This document shows, one piece after another, positions 46,005 through 54,827 of a stretch of 64,000 nucleotides of DNA. The position numbers and the translations under genes were made by a program. A model generated the notes under the pieces. It was not told the DNA's origin and did no database searches. It saw only the letters and a program-made list of their open reading frames with translations. Position 1 is the first letter of the stretch. Every line of letters starts with the position of its first letter. Origin of the DNA: Cyclina sinensis (lineage: Eukaryota; Mollusca; Bivalvia; Venerida; Veneridae). The stretch lies in contig JAAONU010000049.1 of assembly GCA_012932295.1 (NCBI GenBank), positions 1 through 64,000 of the forward strand. Reading direction: 5' to 3'.

Positions 46005-47300
46005 CTATCCCTGATACCCAAGTAATTTTGGAATAAATAATACTATATCGGGAAATAATATAATAAGAAGCAAGAACCCTATCAGAGCAAAAAGAAATGG
46101 CAAGAGATTTTTTATTATCTCCCCCAGTGGGATCTTCATGATAGAATTGATCACCAGAATAACTACTCCATACGGCGGGGTAATCAGACCTATCATACAA
46201 TTTATTACTATGACAACTCCAAAATACACTGTATCAATCCCTAATACCTCCACTGTTGGTAAAAACAATGGGATAATAACCAAGATAATCACCGAAGCGT
46301 CCAGTAGACATCCAAGTACAAAGACAATCAAGTTAATGAGAAGCATAAATAATAATGGATGAATATGCAACCCGGTAAATATGTTTGAAAAATAACTGGG
46401 GATATTTTGACTCACTATCACATAATTCATGATGAGTGCACTACCCACAATAAACCCAGCAGATGCTGAGGCCCTTGCCGTCTCTGACATTGCATCAATA
46501 AATTTTTTAACGGTAAGCCCTCTATAAATCAATAGATCTATGACCAATGCGTACAACGCTGCAATTGCGGCGGCCTCTGTCGCGGTCATCACCCCGCCAT
46601 AAATGCCATACAACAGTATTACAGGCATCATTAACGATGGAAATGCCACCACTGTTTTCTTAGGAATTTCTATAAGCGGCACTTTCTCTTCCACTGCAAA
46701 ATTATTCTTCTTTGCCAATAATGCATTAATGGCCATAAGCACTACTCCCATAATAATGCCGGGTAAAATTCCTCCCAGAAACAGATAGCCAATTGAAGCA
46801 TTAGAAACCAACGCATACAATATCATTGGAATAGAGGGCGGAATAATAGGACCGATGGTGGATGAGGCGGCAGTAATAGCTGCTGCATATCCTCTTGTGT
46901 ATTTGTTATCCTTAGTCATCATGGGAACGATAATCTTTCCAACCCCAGCGATATCCGCCACTGCAGAGCCAGACATTCCAGAAAAAATTAAAGAAAGGAC
47001 AACATTTACATGCCCCAACCCACCCTTAAAACGTCCAACTAAGGCAAGACTAAACTCCAGCAACTTATCTGTGATTTTTGAGGCATTCATGATATTCGCA
47101 GACATGATAAACAAAGGCACTGCAAGCAATAAATAATTATTAAAAATAGAGTTAAGCAGTTGCTCTGCCGCAATAGCCAAATCTTGTCCAGAGGCAAATA
47201 AAAACCCCGTAGCGGCAAAAATTATCGAAATAGAAATCGGTAATTCTAATAACACAAATATTACTAATAATAATACAAATACAATTATTTCTATATTCAT
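46005..47300 (-). CDS. dctM: TRAP transporter large permease subunit
   Basis: A 431-residue membrane protein of about 12 segments, the sodium-coupled core of a TRAP importer. FSGMSGSAVADIAGVGKIIVPMM, YAAAITAASSTIGPIIPPSIPMILYA and ITPPYGVVILVINSIMKI are conserved. Its ATG overlaps the dctQ stop by 4 bases. Confidence 0.94.
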   Translation of the reverse strand: MNIEIIVFVLLLVIFVLLELPISISIIFAATGFLFASGQDLAIAAEQLLNSIFNNYLLLAVPLFIMSANIMNASKITDKLLEFSLALVGRFKGGLGHVNVVLSLIFSGMSGSAVADIAGVGKIIVPMMTKDNKYTRGYAAAITAASSTIGPIIPPSIPMILYALVSNASIGYLFLGGILPGIIMGVVLMAINALLAKKNNFAVEEKVPLIEIPKKTVVAFPSLMMPVILLYGIYGGVMTATEAAAIAALYALVIDLLIYRGLTVKKFIDAMSETARASASAGFIVGSALIMNYVIVSQNIPSYFSNIFTGLHIHPLLFMLLINLIVFVLGCLLDASVIILVIIPLFLPTVEVLGIDTVYFGVVIVINCMIGLITPPYGVVILVINSIMKIPLGEIIKNLLPFLFALIGFLLLIILFPDIVLFIPKLLGYQG

Positions 47301-47860
47301 TCTTTTTCCTCTCCATCATCAACCGTAGGAGTATGGGTATCTCTGTCAACGGTATCTTTTGTGTGTACAAGTTGTACCAAACGATGAACATATACTATTA
47401 TCTTATATCCATACCCCACAATAATGGCAATGAGAAAGATTTTATATACCAAAAAAACATGATTCATAGGTATGCCCATGACATCACTGCTTCTCACCTG
47501 AAGAAAATTAATATAATCCCACACTGGCGATATCATAAAAATACCACCAAAAAAAATAATGCTGAAAGAAATTATTTTTAACAATAACGTTAATTTTTTA
47601 CCAAAAGTTCTATGCATATACACAAACGACACATGATCATCGTCGTGTAAAAAAACACCTGCCCCCAACAATATAACCCATACCCACAAAATAAGGGAAA
47701 ATTCCACTATCCATCCAAATGATTTACCTACCGTATAGCGCAGAATTACATTGGCGCAGAAGGTGACAAAAATTGTCACCACCATTGCTGCTGCCAGATA
47801 ATTTACCCACTGTTTTACATGTGTAATTATTTTTCCAACGTGTTTTTTATATTGACGCAT
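47297..47860 (-). CDS. dctQ: TRAP transporter small permease subunit
   Basis: A 187-residue DctQ-type protein with four hydrophobic segments. VTIFVTFCANVILRYTVGKSFGWIVEFSLILWVWVILLGAGVFL has the family pattern RY..G.....wv.E.s...f.W...lG. The highly charged C-terminal tail is cytoplasmic. It lies between dctP and dctM, with a weak ribosome-binding site. Confidence 0.9.
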   Translation of the reverse strand: MRQYKKHVGKIITHVKQWVNYLAAAMVVTIFVTFCANVILRYTVGKSFGWIVEFSLILWVWVILLGAGVFLHDDDHVSFVYMHRTFGKKLTLLLKIISFSIIFFGGIFMISPVWDYINFLQVRSSDVMGIPMNHVFLVYKIFLIAIIVGYGYKIIVYVHRLVQLVHTKDTVDRDTHTPTVDDGEEKE

Positions 47861-47889
47861 AGAACTTCAGCACACAATCAATAACTCAT

Positions 47890-48897
47890 TTATTGTATTG
47901 CATTAATTTGATCCAACACTCCTGCTGGCCATACCTCTGAATATTCAGAATTCAAATACTCTTGTTGTACATGTGTTCTAAAGGCATCAACATCAGGAGC
48001 ATACACCTTCAGGCCCTGCTCTTCTAAAAATGAAATTTGCTCTTCTTCCAATGCAACTTGCCTTTTCCATGCAGCTTCTGTAACCTGATCTGCAGCATTT
48101 TGAAATTTCTCCTGTTGTTCTGGTGTCAGACTATTCCACAAATCAAGAGATACCGCCAGATAATTGAAATCAACCAGGTGTCCCGTGAGGACAACTTGAT
48201 CTGTTACTTCATAAAACTTTTTGTCAATAGTTGTTGGAATGGGATTATCCTGACCATCCACAGCGCCACTTTGTAATGCGGTGTACACCTCAGTAAAGGC
48301 GATAGGAGTTGGGTTTGCGCCTAATGCTTTACCCAAAAATTGCCATGATTTAGAACCCGGCATACGTAATTTCACACCTTTTAAGTCTTCTGGTGTAGTA
48401 ATGACCTTGTCTCCCTTCAGATTCAAATTTCTCCTGCCCAGATATACCACACTTAACAATTTTATTTTCAGTTGATCTTCTACCTTTTTCTTAAAAGGAT
48501 CCATCAACGGAGCCTTAAATACATCTATCTGATGTTGGGCATCTCGAAGCACATAACCAGTGGCAAAGATTGAAAACTCGGGAAGGAATTGAGACACTTC
48601 TTGTGCAGATGTTAAGGCCATTTCCAAATTTCCACGAGCCATGGCATCCAATTCTGTGCCCTGCTTAAACAAACTGGCATTCCAATATGTTTCTAATTCT
48701 GCAAAATCTGCAATGCCTGGTTTGAGATACTCATCTATGGCTTTTGTCCTTACTTCAGTGGGGGACGCTGATCCAGCAATTTTTATTGTAATTTTCCGGG
48801 AACCGTCTGAAGCACTGCCTTCACCATCACCACTCGCAAACATATAATGAACCGAAACAAAATTCATTATCAATAAGATTAAAAGTAATTTTTTCAT
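47890..48897 (-). CDS. dctP: TRAP transporter substrate-binding protein
   Basis: The periplasmic binding protein: signal peptide at residues 1-21 (no lipobox Cys), then a DctP fold. LKGVKLRMPGSKSWQFLGKALGANPTPIAFTEVYTALQSGAVDGQDNP holds the conserved Arg that binds a carboxylate. The substrate should therefore carry a carboxylate (for example sulfolactate, sulfopyruvate, a sugar acid or a dicarboxylate). A strong AGGAGG precedes the ATG. It is the first gene of dctPQM-gntR. Confidence 0.93.
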   Translation of the reverse strand: MKKLLLILLIMNFVSVHYMFASGDGEGSASDGSRKITIKIAGSASPTEVRTKAIDEYLKPGIADFAELETYWNASLFKQGTELDAMARGNLEMALTSAQEVSQFLPEFSIFATGYVLRDAQHQIDVFKAPLMDPFKKKVEDQLKIKLLSVVYLGRRNLNLKGDKVITTPEDLKGVKLRMPGSKSWQFLGKALGANPTPIAFTEVYTALQSGAVDGQDNPIPTTIDKKFYEVTDQVVLTGHLVDFNYLAVSLDLWNSLTPEQQEKFQNAADQVTEAAWKRQVALEEEQISFLEEQGLKVYAPDVDAFRTHVQQEYLNSEYSEVWPAGVLDQINAIQ

Positions 48898-49006
48898 ATA
48901 ACCTCCTGAAATTTAATATACTTTTTCTACGTCACATCATGTCATGTCATATCAAATAAACAAGATATACTTATCTTAAACATGCAGACACATACTAACA
49001 TACTAT

Positions 49007-49035
49007 AGTGTAACATATAATGCCATGTTTGTCAA
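49007..49035 (-). promoter_or_regulatory. Promoter of dctPQM-gntR
   Basis: On the reverse strand TTGACA (49035-49030), a 17-base spacer and TACACT (49012-49007), preceded by TGT as an extended -10. The leader to dctP is about 100 bases and contains AGGAGG just before the ATG. Confidence 0.7.
49008..49021 (-). promoter_or_regulatory. Candidate GntR operator (copy 2)
   Basis: The 14 bases ATTATATGTTACAC on the reverse strand fill the end of the spacer and part of the -10 box of the dctP promoter. Identical to the copy at 45233-45246. Confidence 0.55.
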
Positions 49036-49098
49036 CAATTTTTTAAAAAATATACTATATTATGTAAAATATCATATATTATTCAGCATGTAGGCGGC

Positions 49099-49109
49099 GG
49101 TATAATACC
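49099..49109. promoter_or_regulatory. Perfect 11-bp palindrome
   Basis: GGTATAATACC is symmetric about its central A. It lies between the nadE stop and the dctP promoter, about 65 bases upstream of the dctP -35 box. Symmetric sites of this size are typical of GntR-type regulators, but function is not shown. Confidence 0.35.
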
Positions 49110-49121
49110 CCATTATATGGC

Positions 49122-50993
49122 TTATATGGCACTGAAGTTACTCGCCAGTGGCACCAATCTCCCTCTTCCAAACGCATGTGCCGAAAGTTTAATTATCGGT
49201 GCTGCCTGATACCGTTTATACTCACTGCGTATGTACATAAGCCACACATTCTGCACGATCTCCGGGGGAGCAATGCCTAAGGCATGCACTTCCGCAGGTG
49301 TTTCTCTGCATTCTATAAACCTGTAGAGAATTTCATCAAGAATATCATACACAGGAAGACTGTCACTATCTTTTTGATTTTCTTTCAACTCGGCCGTGGG
49401 CTCTTTTTCCAGTATAGAGAGTGGAATATACGGCTCCTGTGCATTGAGATATGTGGCAAGTGCATATACTTCTGTCTTATACAGGTCTCCTATGAGATTA
49501 AGAGAGCCACACATATCTCCATACAAGGTGCTGTATCCCACCGCTATCTCAGATTTATTCCCCGTGGTGAGGAGCATGGAATTTGTTCTGTTGGAATACG
49601 CCATGAGTAACATTCCCCGTAATCGTGCCTGTGCATTTTCTTCTGCAAGCGTATGTGACACGCGATGCACAGAAAATATTTCCGCCAACTCCTGCATGGC
49701 CACGCGATACAGCTCTTTTATGGGCACAGTATGCGTAGCTATGCCTAACCTTTGCGCTACCTCTGTGGCATCCTGTATGCTTGCATCGCTGGTAAACGTA
49801 GAGGGAAGCAATATACCTTTCACCCTGTCTTTTCCCAGGGCTCGCACTGCAAGCACAGCAGTAAGCGCAGAATCTATGCCGCCACTCAATCCTACATGCA
49901 CAGTGTGTGCAAACTGTGTCTTATGCAGAAAATCCTGCAGTCCTCGTTCTATGATCATGCTCACGCGTTCCAGATTCGGCAACGGTTTAGGATAGCTGGT
50001 TTCCTGATTGAGTGCAGGGAGTTGAGAGGGCATAGTGCGTGTTGGAGCAGCAGTGCGTGTATCTGTGTTCTCACGCTTCGTGATGATCCCATTATGAAAG
50101 GTATACCATGCAGTATCCTCGTGACAGAATGCCAGCATGTCTGACAGCGTGCCATTGCTGTCCAATACAAAGGATGAACCATCGAATACAATTTCGTCGT
50201 TACCTCCTGTCAGATTTACGTATATCATGGGCACCCCTACTCTTTTCACTGCATCTTTACAAAGATGGAGTCTCTGTTGTAATTTATAGTGCTCAAAGGG
50301 AGAGGCAGAAAGACATATCATCATATCCGGTTTCAGACGTTGGGATTGCACAACAGGATTCGTATCATGCGAGGGGTTCCAGATATCCTCACATACCATG
50401 ATGGTGCATCGCACCTGTGATTCCTGTTGGCGGCTCGGGAACGTACACAGTTTTGTAGTGATATCGAAGTGAGGGATGGGGGGGAAGTATCTGGTTTCAT
50501 AGAACACATCATAATGGGGGAGTAATTGTTTGGGTTGAATATATGCAGTATAGGTGTCATGAGATAGGCATATGCCATCATGCAACAGGGCTGGGGAGGC
50601 GTTGGCGGCATGTGCAGCCGGGCACACAATACAGGCGCAGTTCACCCACTGTCGAGGTGCAATGCGATCAGGTGAGATCTCTTCCGCACTGAGTGTTCTG
50701 TGCACAGCATGCGCGGGGCGTGTGCGGGCAGATAGAAAAGAATAAGGAAGGGCCATGCCCACTATCACGTATTGGTGCGGAAGCAGCATTGCTGCAATAC
50801 GAGAGAGCATCTCATCGTAGGTGTAGGATTGGGCATACGCAAAATAATCATACGCCATGTATCCCTGAAGTGCTAATTCGGGAAAAATGAACAGATCTAC
50901 AGCACTGTCTTTCTGAATCACATCAGCAAAATACGCAATATTTCCCTCTATATCTCCAATAGTAGGGTTGTTTTGAATAATTTTAATATTCAT
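49122..50993 (-). CDS. nadE: Glutamine-dependent NAD+ synthetase
   Basis: Last step of NAD+ synthesis. The 623-residue enzyme has an N-terminal nitrilase-type glutaminase domain with its triad (Glu in FPELALQGY, Lys in QPKQLLPHYDVFYETRYF, Cys in MVCEDIWNP) and a C-terminal synthetase domain (from about residue 330) with the P-loop GLSGGIDSALTA. The C-terminus LSAHAFGRGRLVPLASNF is typical. An AGGAG site precedes the ATG. Confidence 0.95.
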   Translation of the reverse strand: MNIKIIQNNPTIGDIEGNIAYFADVIQKDSAVDLFIFPELALQGYMAYDYFAYAQSYTYDEMLSRIAAMLLPHQYVIVGMALPYSFLSARTRPAHAVHRTLSAEEISPDRIAPRQWVNCACIVCPAAHAANASPALLHDGICLSHDTYTAYIQPKQLLPHYDVFYETRYFPPIPHFDITTKLCTFPSRQQESQVRCTIMVCEDIWNPSHDTNPVVQSQRLKPDMMICLSASPFEHYKLQQRLHLCKDAVKRVGVPMIYVNLTGGNDEIVFDGSSFVLDSNGTLSDMLAFCHEDTAWYTFHNGIITKRENTDTRTAAPTRTMPSQLPALNQETSYPKPLPNLERVSMIIERGLQDFLHKTQFAHTVHVGLSGGIDSALTAVLAVRALGKDRVKGILLPSTFTSDASIQDATEVAQRLGIATHTVPIKELYRVAMQELAEIFSVHRVSHTLAEENAQARLRGMLLMAYSNRTNSMLLTTGNKSEIAVGYSTLYGDMCGSLNLIGDLYKTEVYALATYLNAQEPYIPLSILEKEPTAELKENQKDSDSLPVYDILDEILYRFIECRETPAEVHALGIAPPEIVQNVWLMYIRSEYKRYQAAPIIKLSAHAFGRGRLVPLASNFSAI

Positions 50994-51044
50994 TTCATAC
51001 TCCTGTCATACTCTCTATTGACATTATAGCACTAGAGCCATTAC

Positions 51045-51050
51045 TATTAT
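51045..51050 (+). promoter_or_regulatory. -10 element of a predicted leaderless gene
   Basis: TATTAT ends six bases before the ATG at 51057, with no Shine-Dalgarno sequence. TTGACA at 51018-51023 is a good -35 box but is 21 bases away; an overlapping TACTAT at 51042-51047 would give an 18-base spacer and a leader of 2-3 bases. Confidence 0.5.
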
Positions 51051-51056
51051 CTTAGT

Positions 51057-51707
51057 ATGCTAGAAAGTTTTTTTATTACAGGCACTGCACATAACCTCAT
51101 AGTGCAGTTAGGAAATCAGAAAAGTATACTTGGAAACAATACGTATTACCATACGGTGTCAGACTATATGAGCAATGATCCCCACACGTCACAATTAAGT
51201 GCCTTTTCGGCACCACTCATATGTGCCACTGCAAAGATGAAACTGAAGAAAATTTCACACATATTACTCTGCATCAGAATACCAGAACTTCCCCCACTGG
51301 AACTCATAGATGACAAAAAGATTGAATTAGCATTTAATACCGAGTGGTATTTTATCCTGGATCTCATACGTCGGTCCATACTATTGCTCGATACGCATGA
51401 AACAGATGCTGCAAGGGATACGCTACACAAAGGAAGAGTATATATCACGCTTCCCCATTTGAGAACGTCAAATATGACGAATACACAAGTGCTCTTTTAT
51501 AAGTGTATAGTACGTGCAATAAGAACGCTCATTGATACATTAACACACAATTCACAACTGATTCTGGTATATGTCTCATCCATGGTGGCCGATAGAGATA
51601 ATGCACTCGGCATTCTTAACTACATAGAAACGCTCCATACAAAGCATGCCTATAAAAAGATATACTTTCAAACGCCTTTTCTCAGGAGGATGCTGGGGAA
51701 TCATTAA
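51057..51707 (+). CDS. Protein of unknown function
   Basis: I do not recognise this 216-residue protein. It has no signal peptide or clear membrane segments; it looks soluble and mixed alpha/beta, with hydrophobic strands ISHILLCIRIPE and SQLILVYVSSMV and a His/Thr-rich middle part. It is divergent from nadE and lies 51 bases before the symporter gene, with which it may be expressed. Confidence 0.6.
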   Translation: MLESFFITGTAHNLIVQLGNQKSILGNNTYYHTVSDYMSNDPHTSQLSAFSAPLICATAKMKLKKISHILLCIRIPELPPLELIDDKKIELAFNTEWYFILDLIRRSILLLDTHETDAARDTLHKGRVYITLPHLRTSNMTNTQVLFYKCIVRAIRTLIDTLTHNSQLILVYVSSMVADRDNALGILNYIETLHTKHAYKKIYFQTPFLRRMLGNH

Positions 51708-51746
51708 CAGCGTGATATTGAGACAAGGTAAAAATATACTTTATGC

Positions 51747-51752
51747 TACACT
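51747..51752 (+). promoter_or_regulatory. -10 element of a predicted leaderless symporter gene
   Basis: TGC-TACACT, an extended -10, ends six bases before the ATG at 51759. There is no Shine-Dalgarno sequence. Confidence 0.45.
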
Positions 51753-51758
51753 ACTTAT

Positions 51759-53018
51759 ATGTACACAGATAAATCTCTCCACTACGCATCGTATTCTGCA
51801 ATTTTATTTGTGATAGCACTCGCATTGGGGGTAGGTGCAGGAATAGTACTCCCCACAGAATGGATACCTTCTATTTTTGAAATCGGCGCATTCATCGTGT
51901 ATCGCATTATCCTGTACTTTACCATACCGTATTTATTCTTCTCTCTATTGCTTTCCACCTATGAACTGCATAGAAAAAAACAATTTGGCACTATACTAAA
52001 ACTTACAATAAAAACCAGTATTATTCTCTCCCTCATAATAGTGACAATATCGGCTCTGGTATTCATCGTACTGCCTAAATACAACAAAATTTCAATAATT
52101 CCAGGCAGAATTGACATTCCCACGGTGTCCATCCCCGAAATTATAGATAATATTTTCTCTATTCATTGGAATACTATTTCTTATGCCTCTCAGGTGGTAA
52201 TCCTGCCACTGTTCTTTCTTGCCATCATCATAGGCATGTGTGCCAACAACACCATAGAGACAAGGCATGCACTGCTGGAAATATGTAGCGGCATACGAAC
52301 AATAAACTTAAAGATACTGGAAAAAATATTTCCTTTCTTCAGCATAGGAATTTTTATCATGTGCATATATAATGTCACATATATCAGAACCATAGAAAAC
52401 TTCTCACATATTAAAATATTACTATTCTTTCTTCCCGGACTGGGGATACTGCTCACCTTTATTGTCTATCCTGTATTGTTAAAGATGTTGCGAGTACCCA
52501 TTACATACGGCAAGTGGTGCATGCAGATCATTCCTGCCATCAGTCTGGCGTTTGCAGGGGGGAATATGACCACTGCAGCAAGTGCATTGTTGTACGTGGA
52601 GGATCTGAATAATAAAAAAATTAAAATTAACGACACCATCATCGCCCTCTCGTTTATTTTCTCCCGAATCGGCACTGCAATCACTATCATCGTCACCTTT
52701 TTCTACATTAACTATAACTATTCTGTCATTCCACTGGGGCTCATATCGCTCATCATCATGTTCCTCGGCGCCATAGCATTTTCCTATATTACCAACGCAG
52801 TCAACACTCCCATCATCATCACGAGTATAGTATCCTTATCTCAAATTCCTAACATACAGGTACAAGACTTGTATATGGTCATACTCCCATTCAGTATCAT
52901 TCTCCACAGTCTTGCTGCTACCATAGACGTATCGACTTGTGGCTTTATAAAACTGTACGTGACAAAAAATGTGATGGCACACCGATACGAATTATTTCAT
53001 AACAAAGATAACATATGA
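51759..53018 (+). CDS. Dicarboxylate/amino acid:cation symporter family protein
   Basis: A 419-residue membrane protein of the DAACS (GltP) type with about eight to ten hydrophobic segments. AISLAFAGGNMTTAASALLYVEDLNN stands where the family has its serine-rich hairpin, and FSIILHSLAATIDVSTCGFIKLYV the conserved C-terminal substrate region; several usual residues are changed, so the substrate may not be glutamate. Its stop overlaps the argC ATG (ATGA), so it is coupled to the arginine genes. Confidence 0.72.
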   Translation: MYTDKSLHYASYSAILFVIALALGVGAGIVLPTEWIPSIFEIGAFIVYRIILYFTIPYLFFSLLLSTYELHRKKQFGTILKLTIKTSIILSLIIVTISALVFIVLPKYNKISIIPGRIDIPTVSIPEIIDNIFSIHWNTISYASQVVILPLFFLAIIIGMCANNTIETRHALLEICSGIRTINLKILEKIFPFFSIGIFIMCIYNVTYIRTIENFSHIKILLFFLPGLGILLTFIVYPVLLKMLRVPITYGKWCMQIIPAISLAFAGGNMTTAASALLYVEDLNNKKIKINDTIIALSFIFSRIGTAITIIVTFFYINYNYSVIPLGLISLIIMFLGAIAFSYITNAVNTPIIITSIVSLSQIPNIQVQDLYMVILPFSIILHSLAATIDVSTCGFIKLYVTKNVMAHRYELFHNKDNI

Positions 53019-54052
53019 AAGCATTACTATTAGGATCAACAGGATATACAGGCCAACTGCTTCTCACCTTGTTAGCACGTCATCCCCGTATCACACAGAT
53101 TGGAGCGGTCTCTACAAGCATGCCTCATGCCCCTGTCACCAATCCTGTACTCATACACAGCAATAAACTCATACACCCCTACTACATCCCCCCGGATGAC
53201 ATACAGGAACGCTACGATGTAATCTTTTCAGCGCTTCCCCATGGCAACTCCATACCCGCATATCTCACCTTGCCACCACATGGCGTATATATTGACCTGT
53301 CGGCAGATTTTCGATTCGGCAACATTGATACGTATATGCAGGTATATGGAAAGGAAAGTACTATTCAGAAAAACACCGCACTCATAAAGGCGATGCGTAC
53401 TGCGGTATATGGCTTAAGTGAATTTCACAGAGAATTATTGACACGCGCAGACATCATTGCGTGTCCGGGATGCTATCCTACCTCCATACTCATTCCACTG
53501 ATACCCATATTGAGACACTGTACTCCTTCTGCGTCCATTGCCGTCACATCCATCTCCGGAATATCAGGGGCAGGATCCCGCCCCCAAAAGCACATGCTCT
53601 ACAGCGAAAGAACAGAAAACCTGCATCCCTACGCCATAGGGAGAACGCACAGACATTATTTTGAAATACAAGACCAACTGGAAAAAACCACACACTGCAC
53701 TCCCTCCCTCACGTTTACGCCTGTACTCGCGCCACTCAAACAGGGAATACTCTCCATCATACACATTCCCCTCCCCTCGCACGATATACCTCGTGCAGTA
53801 GAGGCAGTGCGTTCACAGTATATCGATGAACCTTTTATTTCTGTAGTGTCAGAAGAATCTGTCGATACTGCCTCGGTGAAAAATACTAACAATATCATCA
53901 TATCCCTCCACAAAGAGCAGGACTCAGTAATAGCGACCTGCTGTCATAGACAATCTCTGGAAAGGCGCGGCAGGACAAGCAATACAAAATTTCAATATTC
54001 GCTTTGGATTTCAGGAAATCGAAGGACTGGAATACGTGTCTTTATAATATAA
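53015..54052 (+). CDS. argC: N-acetyl-gamma-glutamyl-phosphate reductase, frameshifted near the end
   Basis: Third step of arginine synthesis. [20 protein letters not shown] is the NADP-binding start; the catalytic Cys153 lies in [23 protein letters not shown] and [11 protein letters not shown] follow. After ATCC (near residue 309) this frame reads unrelated residues, while the +1 frame from 53946 gives [22 protein letters not shown], the standard ArgC ending, and stops at 54047. So one extra base around 53945 breaks the last 35 residues. Either an assembly error or a real mutation; the last conserved helix would be lost in frame 0. Confidence 0.85.
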   Translation: MKALLLGSTGYTGQLLLTLLARHPRITQIGAVSTSMPHAPVTNPVLIHSNKLIHPYYIPPDDIQERYDVIFSALPHGNSIPAYLTLPPHGVYIDLSADFRFGNIDTYMQVYGKESTIQKNTALIKAMRTAVYGLSEFHRELLTRADIIACPGCYPTSILIPLIPILRHCTPSASIAVTSISGISGAGSRPQKHMLYSERTENLHPYAIGRTHRHYFEIQDQLEKTTHCTPSLTFTPVLAPLKQGILSIIHIPLPSHDIPRAVEAVRSQYIDEPFISVVSEESVDTASVKNTNNIIISLHKEQDSVIATCCHRQSLERRGRTSNTKFQYSLWISGNRRTGIRVFII

Positions 54053-54053
54053 T
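54048..54053 (+). promoter_or_regulatory. -10 element of a predicted leaderless argB
   Basis: TATAAT ends six bases before the argB ATG at 54060. A second overlapping TATAAT lies at 54043-54048. No Shine-Dalgarno sequence precedes argB. Confidence 0.45.
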
Positions 54054-54059
54054 AAATAT

Positions 54060-54827
54060 ATGACACGCATAGTGTGCAAAATAGGTGGCACGGCATTAGA
54101 TGATACTACACGTGTGAATACCTTACTACAAGAGTTGCGACACCTTATACAAGAAGGCGCACACTGTGTGCTGGTGCATGGAGGAGGGAAAAGACTATCG
54201 GCATATTCCAAACTCTTTCATATAGAACCGCGCTTTGACACGCTCGGCAGACGCATTACCACTTCCGAAGAGATGCATGTCTCTGACATGGTGCTCGCAG
54301 GACTCATCAACAAAGAAATCGTACGCTTAGCCAACAGCATGCACCTTCCTGCAGTGGGCATTTCATGTGCCGATAATAATATCATTGTGGGAACACAAAT
54401 AGGCACTACCCATACCGGGGAAGTGCTGCAGTGTAATATGTCCCTGGTGGAATATCTAGTGGAAAAAGGCATGCTCGTAGTACTGAGTTCCGTATCATCC
54501 ACCGCAGGAGGATTGCCGCTCAATATCAATGCAGATGAGGTAGCAAAAACTATCGCAGAGTCATGGAACGCAGATACTCTCTTATATTTATCCGATGTAA
54601 AAGGTATAATAAATAATGGAGATATCATTCCTCAACTCAAAGGAGAAGCTATTGATGCGTTCATTGCGGCGGATACTATTCATGGGGGCATGATAATAAA
54701 AGCTACTCAAGCCAGAGACGCAACACGCAACGGAGTAGGAAAGGTAATTATAGGGCAATATGAACACAGGCACGACTTGCAGAAACTCATGAGCAACAAA
54801 AAAGGAACACACATTGTCAATATTTAA
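54060..54827 (+). CDS. argB: Acetylglutamate kinase
   Basis: Second step of arginine synthesis. The 255-residue kinase has VCKIGGTALDD near the start, VLVHGGGKRLS near residue 40, LPLNINADEVAKTIAESWNADTLLYLSDVKGI and the terminal GTHIVNI. The N-terminal helix that gives arginine feedback inhibition in longer forms is absent, so it may be insensitive. It overlaps argD by 14 bases. Confidence 0.94.
   Translation: MTRIVCKIGGTALDDTTRVNTLLQELRHLIQEGAHCVLVHGGGKRLSAYSKLFHIEPRFDTLGRRITTSEEMHVSDMVLAGLINKEIVRLANSMHLPAVGISCADNNIIVGTQIGTTHTGEVLQCNMSLVEYLVEKGMLVVLSSVSSTAGGLPLNINADEVAKTIAESWNADTLLYLSDVKGIINNGDIIPQLKGEAIDAFIAADTIHGGMIIKATQARDATRNGVGKVIIGQYEHRHDLQKLMSNKKGTHIVNI

Larger units (their letters stand above)
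48898..49121 (-). promoter_or_regulatory. Intergenic region dctP-nadE
   Basis: A 224-base AT-rich gap with no gene. It carries the dctP promoter, the candidate operator and a palindrome near the nadE end. No strong terminator for nadE was found. Confidence 0.5.

Noticed and set aside
49396..49995. Open frame of 199 codons on the plus strand
   Set aside because: Antisense shadow of nadE.
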